From NCBI GenBank assembly GCA_022785125.1, contig JALFRA010000042.1, positions 1 through 64,000 of the forward strand: 64,000 bases of DNA, read 5' to 3'. A model generated the notes under the pieces. That model saw nothing but the letters and a program-made list of their open reading frames with translations, ran no database searches and was not told the DNA's origin. The stretch is from Clostridiales bacterium (lineage in GTDB: Bacteria; Bacillota; Clostridia; Oscillospirales; Oscillospiraceae). This document shows, in pieces, positions 16,893 to 26,269 of this stretch (positions are counted from its first letter, which is position 1; the number at the start of each line of letters is the position of its first letter). A program made the translations under genes and the position numbers.

Positions 16893-17057
16893 ACTTTATG
16901 CGCCAAGAGCATACCACGAAAACAAGCAAAGGCTGTGGCGCATGAAGTTTATGCGCATATGGGCCGTCCCGGCCCATGCGCTTTGATTTCATGGCCGTGC
17001 CGCTGAAAGCGGCACATGGCCAATTTTGCTATGCAAAAGCATAGCAAAATTGGCCAT
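16893..17057. repeat. Array of four inverted repeats downstream of ybaK
   Basis: Four stems follow one another. They are ACTTTATGCGCCA with TGGCGCATGAAGT (16893/16936); GCGCAT-GGGCCG with CGGCCC-ATGCGC (16953-16981); GTGCCGCT with AGCGGCAC (16997-17015); and a perfect 19-bp stem with AAAA loop (17016-17057, arm ATGGCCAATTTTGCTATGC). No open frame explains them. None is followed by a clean T run except ATTTTTCC after the last. Confidence 0.8.
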
Positions 17058-17140
17058 AAAATTTTTCCTCTTTTGGGGAACCTTTTTCAAAAAGCCCCGT
17101 CTATCCTTGTGACAACAAACTTGCAAGGAGGACCTTATCC

Positions 17141-17986
17141 ATGAAAAAATTCGGCGCCGCCGCACTGGCCCTGACCCTGGCCGGTTCCATGACCCTCCCC
17201 GCCCTGGCTGTGGAGACCCCCGTGCTCATCTCCGCCAAGGTGGGCTACACCACTTCCATCACCCTCAACGGAGAGAAGCTGGACACCGCCGCCCTCCCCG
17301 CCGCCTCCGACTCCATGCTGCCCCTGCGTTTGCTGGCCGAGTCCGACCACGGCAACGTGTACTGGGATCAGGAGGGCAACGAGGCCTGGTTCAACTTCGG
17401 ACAGGACAAGATCACCGTAAACTTTGACGACAACACCATTCTGGTCAACGACGAGCTGGTGAAGGAGAAGGCGGAGGTTACCGCCGGCGTAACTTATGTG
17501 TCCGCCGGCGTGCTGGCCCTGCTGGACGGCTACACCGTCACCTGGGCCGACCCCACCGCCGAGGACTTTGGCGCTGTGGACATCACCACCCCCAACAACG
17601 ACCCCATGGTCAAGCTGGCTTACTCCATCATGGAGAGCAGCGAGATGTTCGGCTCCCGCACCTACGAGGATATGCTGGCCGACGCCTATAAGTTCCCCGT
17701 GGATGAGTTTGAGCAGATCGTGGCCTTCTTCCCCATGATCACCTCCCCCGACACCGTCATCGTCGGCAAGCTGGCGGAGGGCGCCAACGAGAAGGCGGTC
17801 ACCGACGCTCTGGAGGCCTACCGCAAGCAGCAGGAGGACACCTTCTCCTGGTACCTGGCCCAGAACCTGCCCAAGGTGCAGGATGCCCGCACCGTGATTG
17901 AGGACGGCTATGTGTTCTTCTTCATCGGCGAGAACGCCGATCAGGCCGAGCAGCTGTTCCACGACTTCGTGGCCGCTCAGGGCTGA
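17141..17986 (+). CDS. Secreted protein with stalk-type N-domain and DUF4358
   Basis: A 281-residue exported protein. Residues 1-23 form a signal peptide ending ALA. Residues of about 30-135 resemble a copper-amine-oxidase-N-like domain (PLRLLAE...VYWD). Residues of about 150-280 resemble DUF4358 (FEQIVAFFPM...DTVIVGKLAEG...VQDARTVIEDGYVFFFIG). The function is unknown; such domains are common in Clostridial cell-surface proteins. The ATG at 17141 follows AAGGAGGACCTTATCC. Confidence 0.8.
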   Translation: MKKFGAAALALTLAGSMTLPALAVETPVLISAKVGYTTSITLNGEKLDTAALPAASDSMLPLRLLAESDHGNVYWDQEGNEAWFNFGQDKITVNFDDNTILVNDELVKEKAEVTAGVTYVSAGVLALLDGYTVTWADPTAEDFGAVDITTPNNDPMVKLAYSIMESSEMFGSRTYEDMLADAYKFPVDEFEQIVAFFPMITSPDTVIVGKLAEGANEKAVTDALEAYRKQQEDTFSWYLAQNLPKVQDARTVIEDGYVFFFIGENADQAEQLFHDFVAAQG

Positions 17987-18000
17987 ACCTTTCAAGCACG

Positions 18001-18037
18001 AAACAAGGTCCCGGCTGCGGCCGGGGCCTTGTTTTTT
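18001..18037 (+). terminator. Intrinsic terminator after the DUF4358 gene
   Basis: ACAAGGTCCCGGC / GCCGGGGCCTTGT stem with a short TGCG-type loop, followed by TTTTTT. Confidence 0.9.
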
Positions 18038-18078
18038 ACACCGGCAGCGGCTATAATGTGAAAAAAGGAGGGATCTCC

Positions 18079-18549
18079 ATGGAAGAACACACCCCCGTAT
18101 CCGCCACTCAGGCCCTGGAGGATCTGGAGGCCTGTTACCAGCATTTTATAGATAAGTTGAAGAAAAGCAAGGCGTCCAGTGTGGGCGAGGTCATGGGCAA
18201 CTTCTTCCGGGCCCAGGGCAATCCCCGGGTGTCCTATGCGGTGGAGGAGTTTGACGCCGCCATGACGGAACGTCTGACTGTCCTCACCGGTCTGCTGGAG
18301 ACCTGTCCGGCGGAGGAGGCCTGCCGCCTGGCTGTCCAGGCCCTGGAGCTGATGCTCTTCTATCCCGTCCCCACCGATCACACCGTGGCCTTCTCCCTGT
18401 CCGCCTTTGAAGGGCGGGCCATGGCCCTGCTGCCCTTTCTTTCCCCCGACAGGCAGCGGGAACTGGCCACCCGCTACGCCAGGCGTACCACCCCCCGGCA
18501 GATGCTGCCCAATCAGAAGAGACTGTGGAAGGCCCTCTCCCAGCTCTGA
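18079..18549 (+). CDS. Hypothetical helical protein, 156 aa
   Basis: Soluble, mostly helical, with no signal peptide or membrane segment. The ATG at 18079 follows GGAGGGATCTCC. Segments such as LEDLEACYQHFIDKLKKS suggest a helical bundle. It lies between two strong terminators, so it is probably monocistronic. I recognise no family. Confidence 0.75.
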   Translation: MEEHTPVSATQALEDLEACYQHFIDKLKKSKASSVGEVMGNFFRAQGNPRVSYAVEEFDAAMTERLTVLTGLLETCPAEEACRLAVQALELMLFYPVPTDHTVAFSLSAFEGRAMALLPFLSPDRQRELATRYARRTTPRQMLPNQKRLWKALSQL

Positions 18550-18583
18550 CTGGCCGGAATATCCTTCCAAACTGAATTAATAC

Positions 18584-18631
18584 AAACCGCGCAAAATGCA
18601 GGAAAACCCACTGCTTTGCGCGGTTTTTTTG
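18584..18631 (+). terminator. Intrinsic terminator after the 156-aa gene
   Basis: AACCGCGCAAA ... TTTGCGCGGTT stem followed by TTTTTTTG. Confidence 0.85.
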
Positions 18632-18676
18632 TTTTCCTCCTGAATATCTTTCCACAAACACTATGCAGCCGGCAAA

Positions 18677-18705
18677 TTGTTTTACCAAAAAAAAGAGTAT
18701 ATAGT
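18677..18705 (+). promoter_or_regulatory. Candidate promoter of the SLH-Big2 genes
   Basis: TTGTTT, 17 bases, TATAGT. The transcript would carry a leader of about 85 bases containing a CAGGGC...GCCCTG hairpin at about 18737-18760. Confidence 0.5.
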
Positions 18706-18795
18706 TGTGATTGGAAAAAAGGTCCGGCAGGGCAGAGTGCGGAGGAGCTCCGCCCTGTTTGACCTGAGCGCACCCTGACAGGAGGAAGAAATCAT

Positions 18796-21069
18796 ATGAA
18801 AAAGCACATCTTGTCCCTGGCGTTGACCCTGGGGCTGGTACTGACCCTGTGTCCTGCCGCCCTGGCCGCAGGCAAGGGTCTGTCCAACTTCCAGAAGAGC
18901 GCCGCCTACACCGCCGGTACCTTTACCGATGTGCCCGCCAGCACCTGGTACACGGAAAACGTCAAGACCGCCTATGAGCTGGGTCTGATGAAGGGCACCA
19001 GCTCCGTTGCCTTCTCCCCCGACGGCAACATTACCGTGGGTTCCGCCATCGCCCTGGCCTGCCGGCTCCACAGCATCTATCACACCGGCGGCGCCAACTT
19101 CATCCAGGGCAACCCCTGGTATCAGGTCTATGTGGACTATGCCGTGAAGAACGGCATCATCACCCAGGGCCAGTTTACCAACTATGACGCCGTGGCCACC
19201 CGCCGGCAGTTTGCCGCCATTCTGGCCAAGGCTCTGCCCAAGGAGGCTCTGGAGGAGAAAAACACGGTGGAAGACGGCACCATCCCCGATCTGGCCGCCG
19301 GTTCCGCCAACTATGACGACATCTATCTCCTCTACCGGGCGGGCATCCTCACCGGCAGCGACTCCAAGGGCACCTTCGTCCCCGAGTCCACCATTACCCG
19401 CTCGTCGGTGGCCGCCATCGTCTCCCGCATGGCCATGCCCCAGCTGCGGCAGTCCGTCACCATGAAGGTGGTTCCCGCCACCAAGCTGACCATGAACCAG
19501 ACCAGCCTGACGCTGGAGGAGGGCAAGACCTCCACCCTTACCGTCACCCCCACTCCCGCTGACGCCACCGTCTCCAACGTGACCTGGAAGTCCTCCAACG
19601 CCAGCGTGGCTGCTGTGGACAACGGCAAGGTCACCGCGGTGAAGAAGGGTACCGCCACCATCACCGCCTCCGCCGCCAACGGGGTCAAGGCCACCTGTAA
19701 GGTCACCGTCACCCCCGCCCCCGTGGAGGTCACCGGCGTCTCCCTGAACAAGTCCACCATGAGTCTGGCGGAGGGCACCACCGGCCGTCTGACCGCCACG
19801 GTGAAACCCAGCGACGCCACCAATGACAGCCTTACCTGGTCCTCCTCCAACACCAGCGTGGCCACCGTCAGCAGCGGCGGCACCGTCACCGCCAAGCGGG
19901 AGGGCACCGCCACCATCACCGTCACCACCTACAACGGAAAGACCGCCGCCTGCAAGGTCACCGTCACCCCCGAGATCAAGGTCTCCAGCGTCACCGTGGA
20001 CCCCAGCAGCCTGACGCTGGAGGTTGGGGACAGCGAGTACCTCAGCGCCTCGGTGTATCCCTCCGACGCCACCAATGACAGCGTGGAGTGGGAGTCCTCC
20101 GACACCAGCGTGGCCACCGTCAACTCCAGCGGCAAGGTCACCGCCGTGGCCCCCGGCTCCGCCCGGATCACCGCCACCTCCGAAAACGGCCGGTATGATT
20201 ACTGCCGGGTGACCGTCAAGGCCTCCACCAAGCTGGACTTCTCCGTGCCCCAGCTGAACCACAACTACGGCCCCATGACCATTGTCTACCGCTCCGGCGG
20301 CACGGTCACCAACTTCCTGGTGAATGACTTCACCTTCACCAGCGGCAAGCTTCAGTACGGCAAGGCCCGTCTGGAGGCCACCGCTCAGGGCAGTGTGGGC
20401 AGCGGCTCCCAGTACTTCTACGTCCGCATCAATCTGTACGACGCCAGCGGCAAGCTGCTGGCCACCGACTACAGCTCCAAGAGCGTGGGCAATAATCAGG
20501 ACTTTGCTGTGGAGATGACCTTCGATGTGGACCCCACCGCCCTGTCCCAGGCCGCTTCCATCGAGTTTGTCAGCTACTCCGGCGACAAGGCCGTGCCCGG
20601 CCTGGTGGAGCCCGAGACCCCTGAGCCCGAGGTGGACCCGGAGAAGGAGGAGGCCATGGAGATCGGCAAAGCCATGAGCGACCACTTCACCGACGGTATG
20701 GCCGCTCTGGAGGTGGCCAAAGATGAGGTGGGCGCTGCCAGCGATGAGGCCGCCAGTAATCCTCTTGATCCGGACGTCATCAAGTCGGCCATCATCCACT
20801 ACATCCCCGCCAGCGCAGCCATGAAGAGTTTCCGAACCACCGTAAGCGATATCATCACCGCCTGCGGCGACAACTCCTACTGGTCCAGTGTCAAAGCGCT
20901 TGCCACCACCCTGCTGGACGATGTGGATTCCACCATTACCATGTACGAGCAGATCGCTCAGAACGGCAATGATATGGATATCATCCGGGGTCAGAAACAA
21001 TTCACCTATGTTCTCAAGCAGTGGAACAGTATTCTGAGCACGGCCAATTCCATCATCAAAAACCTGTAG
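18796..21069 (+). CDS. SLH-domain, Big_2-repeat surface protein (757 aa)
   Basis: Signal peptide at residues 1-24. Three S-layer homology modules fill about 36-230 (FTDVPASTWYTENVKTAYELGLMKG, WYQVYVDYAVKNGII, YDDIYLLYRAGILTGSD). Three bacterial Ig-like (Big_2) repeats follow to about 475, each with LTLEEGKTS..., W.SS..SVA and GTATIT-like blocks. The rest is a beta-rich domain and a C-terminal helical tail unlike the paralogue's. SLH modules usually bind secondary cell-wall polymer, so this is a wall-anchored exterior protein. The ATG at 18796 follows AGGAGGAAGAAATC. It lies 37 bases upstream of a paralogue. Confidence 0.93.
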   Translation: MKKHILSLALTLGLVLTLCPAALAAGKGLSNFQKSAAYTAGTFTDVPASTWYTENVKTAYELGLMKGTSSVAFSPDGNITVGSAIALACRLHSIYHTGGANFIQGNPWYQVYVDYAVKNGIITQGQFTNYDAVATRRQFAAILAKALPKEALEEKNTVEDGTIPDLAAGSANYDDIYLLYRAGILTGSDSKGTFVPESTITRSSVAAIVSRMAMPQLRQSVTMKVVPATKLTMNQTSLTLEEGKTSTLTVTPTPADATVSNVTWKSSNASVAAVDNGKVTAVKKGTATITASAANGVKATCKVTVTPAPVEVTGVSLNKSTMSLAEGTTGRLTATVKPSDATNDSLTWSSSNTSVATVSSGGTVTAKREGTATITVTTYNGKTAACKVTVTPEIKVSSVTVDPSSLTLEVGDSEYLSASVYPSDATNDSVEWESSDTSVATVNSSGKVTAVAPGSARITATSENGRYDYCRVTVKASTKLDFSVPQLNHNYGPMTIVYRSGGTVTNFLVNDFTFTSGKLQYGKARLEATAQGSVGSGSQYFYVRINLYDASGKLLATDYSSKSVGNNQDFAVEMTFDVDPTALSQAASIEFVSYSGDKAVPGLVEPETPEPEVDPEKEEAMEIGKAMSDHFTDGMAALEVAKDEVGAASDEAASNPLDPDVIKSAIIHYIPASAAMKSFRTTVSDIITACGDNSYWSSVKALATTLLDDVDSTITMYEQIAQNGNDMDIIRGQKQFTYVLKQWNSILSTANSIIKNL

Positions 21070-21106
21070 TCTCAATTTTATACTTCACTGAAAGGAGTTC
21101 TGCCCC

Positions 21107-22615
21107 ATGAAAAGACGCATCCTGTCCCTGTTTCTGGCCCTGGGCCTGTCGGTGTCCCTGCTGACCACCGGCGCCCTGGCGACCGAAGCCGGCCTGTCCA
21201 ACTTCAAGTCCGTCAACGCCTATACCACCGGCACCTTTACCGACATGCCCGCCGACACCTGGTACACGGAAAACGTCAAGACCGCCTATGAGATGGCCCT
21301 GATGAAGGGCACCAGCGGCACCTCCTTCTCCCCCGACGGCAACATCACCGTGGGCTCCACCATCGCCCTGGCCTGCCGTCTCCACAGCATCTACAACACC
21401 GGCGCCGCCAACTTTGTCCAGGGCGAACCCTGGTACCAGGTCTATGTGGACTACGCCGTGAAGAACGGCATCATCTCCCAGGGCCAGTTTACCGACTACA
21501 ACGCTGCGGCCACCCGCCGGCAGTTTGCCGCCATCCTGGCCCGTTCCCTGCCCGCCGAGGCTCTGGAGGCCAAGAACACCGTGGACGACGGCATGATCCC
21601 CGACGTGGCCGCCGGTTCCGACAACTACAACGACATCTATCTGCTCTACCGGGCGGGCATCCTCACCGGCAGCGACTCCAAGGGCACCTTCCAGCCTGAG
21701 ACCACCATCACCCGCTCCTCTGTGGCCGCCATCGTGTCCCGCATGGCCAACCCCGCCCTGCGGCAGAACATCTCCCTCACCTATGTGGGCCTGACCGGCC
21801 TGACTCTCACCGGCCTGACCCTGGAGGCCGGCAAGACCGGCGCCGTCTCCGTACAGACGGCCCCCTCCAACGCCACCGTCAAGTCCCTGACCTGGAGCTC
21901 CTCCGACGCCAGCGTGGCCAGCGTCAGCAACGGCACCGTCACCGCCCATAAGGCGGGCACCGCCACCATCACCGCCGTGGCCGACAACGGCGTCAGCGGC
22001 TCCTGCACCGTCACTGTCACCGCCGCCCCCGTGGCCGTCTCCTCTGTCACCCTGAACCAGACCACCATGACCCTGGACGTGGGCAAGACCGGCACCCTCA
22101 CCGCCACCGTCCAGCCCGCCGACGCCGCCAACAAGAACATTACCTGGACCTCCTCCAACACCGCTGTGGCCACCGTCTGGAACGGCACCGTCACCGCCGT
22201 GGCTCCCGGTACCGCCACCATCACCGCCTCCACCTCCAACGGCAAGAGCGCTTCCTGCACCGTCACTGTCAAGAAGCCGGCCAGCTCCGGGTATCAGTCC
22301 TACTCCCGGTTTGCTGGCGTGCCTGACTTCGGTCTGGTGATGGGCACCTACGCTATGGACAGCACCTATGATCCCTCCGACAACTCCGGCGGCTTCTTCT
22401 ACTCCTACGCCGGCATCAAGAACGCCGGCCATAGCGAGGACTTCGCCGAGCGCTACGACGCCGCCCTGGTGGCCAGCGGCTTCCGCTTTATGGACAGCTT
22501 TACCAACGACGACGGCGGCACTACCCTGATCTACTCCAATGGCACCTATTTTGTTATGATGGGCGCCAGCGTTGCCGGCGGCGTTCCCGGCATTCTGATT
22601 GTAATTACTCCCTGA
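21107..22615 (+). CDS. SLH-domain, Big_2-repeat surface protein (502 aa), paralogue
   Basis: Signal peptide (1-24), three SLH modules nearly matching the upstream gene, then two Big_2 repeats. A C-terminal domain of about 110 residues is different: YQSYSRFAGVPDFG at the start, ending ILIVITP. The shared SLH part and unshared ends suggest tandem duplication followed by domain swapping. The ATG at 21107 follows GAAAGGAGTTCTGCCCC. Probably co-transcribed with the upstream gene. Confidence 0.92.
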   Translation: MKRRILSLFLALGLSVSLLTTGALATEAGLSNFKSVNAYTTGTFTDMPADTWYTENVKTAYEMALMKGTSGTSFSPDGNITVGSTIALACRLHSIYNTGAANFVQGEPWYQVYVDYAVKNGIISQGQFTDYNAAATRRQFAAILARSLPAEALEAKNTVDDGMIPDVAAGSDNYNDIYLLYRAGILTGSDSKGTFQPETTITRSSVAAIVSRMANPALRQNISLTYVGLTGLTLTGLTLEAGKTGAVSVQTAPSNATVKSLTWSSSDASVASVSNGTVTAHKAGTATITAVADNGVSGSCTVTVTAAPVAVSSVTLNQTTMTLDVGKTGTLTATVQPADAANKNITWTSSNTAVATVWNGTVTAVAPGTATITASTSNGKSASCTVTVKKPASSGYQSYSRFAGVPDFGLVMGTYAMDSTYDPSDNSGGFFYSYAGIKNAGHSEDFAERYDAALVASGFRFMDSFTNDDGGTTLIYSNGTYFVMMGASVAGGVPGILIVITP

Positions 22616-22634
22616 GTTTACAATTCCATGCAAA

Positions 22635-22665
22635 AAGGCCCCGCTGCCAACGGCAGCGGGGCCTT
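22635..22665. terminator. Shared terminator between the SLH paralogue and htpG
   Basis: AAGGCCCCGCTGCC / GGCAGCGGGGCCTT with AAC loop. On the minus strand it is followed by TTTGC (five T's in all), so it best serves htpG. On the plus strand the tail is CTGTGATTCTTT, a weaker signal. Confidence 0.85.
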
Positions 22666-22675
22666 CTGTGATTCT

Positions 22676-24595
22676 TTACTTCATCAGGGAGCACACCAGC
22701 TCGGTGTAGCCCGCGGGGTCGGCCAGAGGCAGGCCGGCGATGAGCTGGGCCTGGGCGTACAGCAGCTGGGCATACTTGGCGGCCAGGTCCTTGTCCTCGG
22801 CCACCGCCCGCTTCAGGGCGGCAAAGGCGGCCGAATCGGGGTTGAGCTCCAGCACCCGCTGGGCCTTCATCTCCTTGTTGTCCGGGTCCATCCGCTGGAA
22901 GTACTTCTCCATCTCCAGGGTGATGGGGCCGTCGGTGGTGAGGCACACGGCGCCGCTCTTCAGGATCTTGGACAGGCGGGCCTCATGGATGTCGCCCCCC
23001 AGGGTCTCCTTCAGGAAGTCCAGCACCGGCTTGTTCTCCTCCGCCTTCTGCTCCAGTGCGGCCTTCTCCTCGTCGGTCTCAGGCAGGGCGTCGTCGTCGT
23101 CCACCGACTTGAAGCTCTTGCCGTCCACCGCGCCCAGCACGTTGACCACAAACTGGTCGGCCTCGGCGGTGAGGTAGAGGATCTCGTAGCCCTTGTCCCG
23201 GATGCGCTCGGCCTGGGGCAGCTTGTCCAGCTTGGCGGTATCCTCGCCGCAGGCAAAGTAGACGTACTGCTGATCCTCGGCCATCCGCTCCTTGTACTCG
23301 GCCAGGGTGGTCAGCTTGCCGTCCCTGGAGGACCAGAACAGCAGCAGGTCGCTGAGCAGGTCCTTGTGGACGCCGTAGTCGGCCACCACACCCATCTTGA
23401 TCTGGGGACCGAAGGCCTTCCAGAAGGTCTCGTACTTCTCCCGGTCGTCCTTCTGGAGGCGGAGCAGCTCGCCCTTGATCTTCTTCTCCAGGTTGTTGGC
23501 AATGACCTTCAGCTGACGGGTGTGCTGGAGCATCTCGCGGGAAATGTTCAGGGAGAAGTCCTGGGAGTCCACCACACCCTTGACGAAGCGGAAGTGCTCG
23601 GGCAAAAGGTCGGCGCACTTGTCCATGATGAGCACGCCGGAGGAGTAGAGCTGCAGGCCCTTCTCATATTCCCGGGTGTAGAAGTCGTAGGGGGCGTGAG
23701 AGGGGATGTAGAGCATGGCCTTGTACTCCACGGTACCCTCGGCGGAGACGTGGATCACGCTCAGGGGGTCCTCCCAGTCACCGTACTTCTCCTTGTAGAA
23801 CTGGTTATATTCCTCGGTCTTGACCTCACTCTTGGGCCGCTGCCACAGGGGCACCATGGAGTTGAGGGTCTCCCATACATCGTAGTCCTCCCACTCGGGC
23901 TTGTAGTCGTCGCCTGCGTCCTCCGGACGGGGCTTCTGGCGGGACTTGTGCATGAGCATGACGATGGGGTAGTGGATATAGTCGGAGTACTTCTTCACCA
24001 GATCGGCGATGCGGTACTGCTCCAGATACTCGTCGTAGTGGTCGTCGTCGGTATTGGCCTTGATGTGGAGGACAATGTCGGTGCCCACGCTCTCCTTCTC
24101 GCAGGGGGTGATGGTGTAGCCGTCGGCGCCGTCGGACTCCCAGCGGAAGGCCTCCTCGGCGCCGTAGGCCTTACTGGTGACGGTGACGTGGTCGGCCACC
24201 ATGAAGGCAGAGTAGAAGCCCACGCCGAACTGACCGATGATGTCGGTGGTATCTCCCTCGGCCTTCTCCTGCCTGGCCATTTCCTCCTTGAACTGGAGGG
24301 AGCCGCTGCGGGCGATGGTGCCCAAGTTCTGCTCCAGCTCTTCCTTGGTCATGCCGATGCCGTTGTCGCTAATGGTGAGGGTGCGGGCGATCTGGTCGGG
24401 GGTGAGGGTAATCTTCAGGTCCGACCGGTCCAGACCCACCTTGTCATCGGTGAGGGCCTTATAGGCCAGCTTGTCCATGGCGTCGCTGGCGTTGGAGATG
24501 ATCTCCCGCAGGAAGATCTCCTTGTGGGTGTAAATGGAGTTGATCATCAGGTCCAGCAGGCGCTTGGACTCCGCTTTGAACTGTTTCTTTGCCAT
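22676..24595 (-). CDS. htpG: Molecular chaperone HtpG (Hsp90)
   Basis: A 639-residue Hsp90. The GHKL ATPase N-domain shows EIISNASDAMDKL, TISDNGIGMT, IGQFGVGFYSAFMV. The middle domain has the GVVDSQDFSLNISREMLQ segment, and a dimerising C-domain follows. It is a cytoplasmic ATP-dependent chaperone. The ATG at 24595 follows ACAGGAGGCATCCACC. It is preceded by a perfect CIRCE operator and a good sigma-A-type promoter, so HrcA control is expected. Confidence 0.97.
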   Translation of the reverse strand: MAKKQFKAESKRLLDLMINSIYTHKEIFLREIISNASDAMDKLAYKALTDDKVGLDRSDLKITLTPDQIARTLTISDNGIGMTKEELEQNLGTIARSGSLQFKEEMARQEKAEGDTTDIIGQFGVGFYSAFMVADHVTVTSKAYGAEEAFRWESDGADGYTITPCEKESVGTDIVLHIKANTDDDHYDEYLEQYRIADLVKKYSDYIHYPIVMLMHKSRQKPRPEDAGDDYKPEWEDYDVWETLNSMVPLWQRPKSEVKTEEYNQFYKEKYGDWEDPLSVIHVSAEGTVEYKAMLYIPSHAPYDFYTREYEKGLQLYSSGVLIMDKCADLLPEHFRFVKGVVDSQDFSLNISREMLQHTRQLKVIANNLEKKIKGELLRLQKDDREKYETFWKAFGPQIKMGVVADYGVHKDLLSDLLLFWSSRDGKLTTLAEYKERMAEDQQYVYFACGEDTAKLDKLPQAERIRDKGYEILYLTAEADQFVVNVLGAVDGKSFKSVDDDDALPETDEEKAALEQKAEENKPVLDFLKETLGGDIHEARLSKILKSGAVCLTTDGPITLEMEKYFQRMDPDNKEMKAQRVLELNPDSAAFAALKRAVAEDKDLAAKYAQLLYAQAQLIAGLPLADPAGYTELVCSLMK

Positions 24596-24639
24596 GGTGG
24601 ATGCCTCCTGTATCTTAAACTATATGTAAAAACACAGCG

Positions 24640-24666
24640 TTAGCACTCAGATGTCCTGAGTGCTAA
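24640..24666. promoter_or_regulatory. CIRCE operator (HrcA-binding site) of htpG
   Basis: TTAGCACTC, nine bases, GAGTGCTAA: an exact match to the CIRCE consensus. It begins a few bases downstream of the -10 box and covers the expected start site. Confidence 0.96.
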
Positions 24667-24670
24667 CGCT

Positions 24671-24699
24671 ATCATAATCCTTCGTATGAAAAATTGCAA
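24671..24699 (-). promoter_or_regulatory. htpG promoter
   Basis: Minus strand TTGCAA, 17 bases, TATGAT. It is placed immediately upstream of CIRCE. Confidence 0.85.
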
Positions 24700-24716
24700 G
24701 GGGGTTCAAGAAATGT

Positions 24717-26147
24717 TTACAATTCATCTCCCGGCGTCCACAGGGCGGCCCGGAGGGCCTCCACGCTGTCAAAGTGGCTCAGGGGGCCGTCGTCCGTCGG
24801 CTCTCCCAGCCGGAGCACTCCGGCGGGCTGGCCGCCGATGGTCACCAGATAGGTGGCCTGCCAGTCCAGGCCGTGGACCCGCAACTGGCTGTCCACATAG
24901 GAGCCCCCGGCCAGCAGTTGGGGAGCCCGCTCGGGCGGATCGGTGCGGAAGGCCGCACCGATGGTGTAGGCCTTGGCATCCAGAGCAGAAGCCTGATCCT
25001 CCTCCCGGAAGCAGGTCAGCTCCCAGCTCACGAAGCCGCCTTCGCCGCCCACTTGCGCCAGTCTGGCATCGTAGTAGGCGTCGGTCAGTTCCCGGCAGGC
25101 GGCGTAGGCCTCCTGGTCGATGTCGTCCGGGGTATCACAGCTGGTGCGGATGAGCTGGTAGAGGGACTCATCCTCCAGGTGGACCTTGCTCCGGGGCAAA
25201 TTGCTCCCGCCGAAGATCTCCACCACGTTATCCTCCAGCCCCACCTGGAGATGGAGCGCATCATCTTCGGAGTAGGCCCCCTGATCCTTTGGGGCCAGGT
25301 AGCAATCCAGGGTCCATATGATGTCGGTGTCCGAGCCATTGAGGGTGAGATCGGGATGGTCCACCGGGTGGGCCGCCGCGGCCCGGATAAGGTCGGCCAG
25401 CTGCTCCGCCTCGAGGGGATCGTTGGGCCCATACCAGCTCACAGAGCCGATATTCTCCCCCTCCAGCCCGGCCAGCAGCTCCAGCAGCTTGTCGGAGGCG
25501 GTATTCCGGTGGGACCGGATGTGCCAGTTCTCCCCGTCCTTTCCCAGGGCCAGTTCAATACGGGAGCCGTCCTCCCCCTCGTCAGTCCACAGCAGAGCGG
25601 TTCCGGCAGCCTCGTCCACCTGGCCTCCGGCGCACACAAAACAGCCAGGGCCGAAGTCGCTGGTAAAGTTGTACCAGGCGTCGAACTTCTCCAGATAGGG
25701 CACGCCGGAGGTGTCCAGATCGGCGGAGGTGATGCCGGCGTAGCGCTCCAGGGCCTGGTCCACCGAAGCGCGGAGGATGCGGTGGGTGGGCACGGAACCC
25801 GGCGAATTCCCCCAGGGGTAGCCGGGCAGGGCTTTCAGGGCGTTAGACTCCGCCTCATCTTCGGCGCTCAATGTACCGTCGCCGGGGAAGTAGTACAAAA
25901 AGTCAGCAAAGTCCAAATTTTTCACATCGTCATAATAACAGGTAAAGAAGCAGCTCACTGGGGCAACGTAGGTCACGCCGTCTTGCTCCACCAGGGGTGA
26001 GAAGGCCTCGTTGACCCGGTCAATCTCCTCCTGGGTCAGGGGGCGCGGCTCCGCCGCCGGAGATGGGGATGCAGGGGGCGGTGTCTGTGCCGCGCAGCCG
26101 CACAGGGCAAGGGCCAGCAGCAGGGCAGGCAATACCGTGCGCTTCAT
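24717..26147 (-). CDS. Lipoprotein of unknown function, 476 aa
   Basis: The ATG at 26147 (after AGGAGGTTACTG) gives a lipoprotein signal with the lipobox LALCGC at about residues 15-20. A Pro/Ser-rich linker and a large mixed domain follow. No catalytic motif is visible. The protein is acidic and should be anchored outside the membrane. Upstream ATGs in frame would add a non-secretory tail and are less likely. Neighbours give no hint of role. Confidence 0.8.
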   Translation of the reverse strand: MKRTVLPALLLALALCGCAAQTPPPASPSPAAEPRPLTQEEIDRVNEAFSPLVEQDGVTYVAPVSCFFTCYYDDVKNLDFADFLYYFPGDGTLSAEDEAESNALKALPGYPWGNSPGSVPTHRILRASVDQALERYAGITSADLDTSGVPYLEKFDAWYNFTSDFGPGCFVCAGGQVDEAAGTALLWTDEGEDGSRIELALGKDGENWHIRSHRNTASDKLLELLAGLEGENIGSVSWYGPNDPLEAEQLADLIRAAAAHPVDHPDLTLNGSDTDIIWTLDCYLAPKDQGAYSEDDALHLQVGLEDNVVEIFGGSNLPRSKVHLEDESLYQLIRTSCDTPDDIDQEAYAACRELTDAYYDARLAQVGGEGGFVSWELTCFREEDQASALDAKAYTIGAAFRTDPPERAPQLLAGGSYVDSQLRVHGLDWQATYLVTIGGQPAGVLRLGEPTDDGPLSHFDSVEALRAALWTPGDEL

Positions 26148-26269
26148 AACAGTAACCTCCTTTTCTGCCTCCATCCTACCATGTTCCGTGGTACAGAGGG
26201 TTACAGGGCCGGTGCCAATGTGGAGACAAGGTGTTACAAAGCGCAAAAAAGAGCGGCCAAAGGCCGCCC

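Noticed and set aside
19480-20220. Repeated blocks that could suggest a CRISPR array
   Set aside because: The repeats are in-frame, imperfect Big_2 protein repeats of about 80 codons with no constant spacer pattern.
18682-21075. 797-codon open frame on the minus strand
   Set aside because: Antisense to the SLH-Big2 gene; its repetitive Gly/Val translation mirrors the Big_2 repeats.
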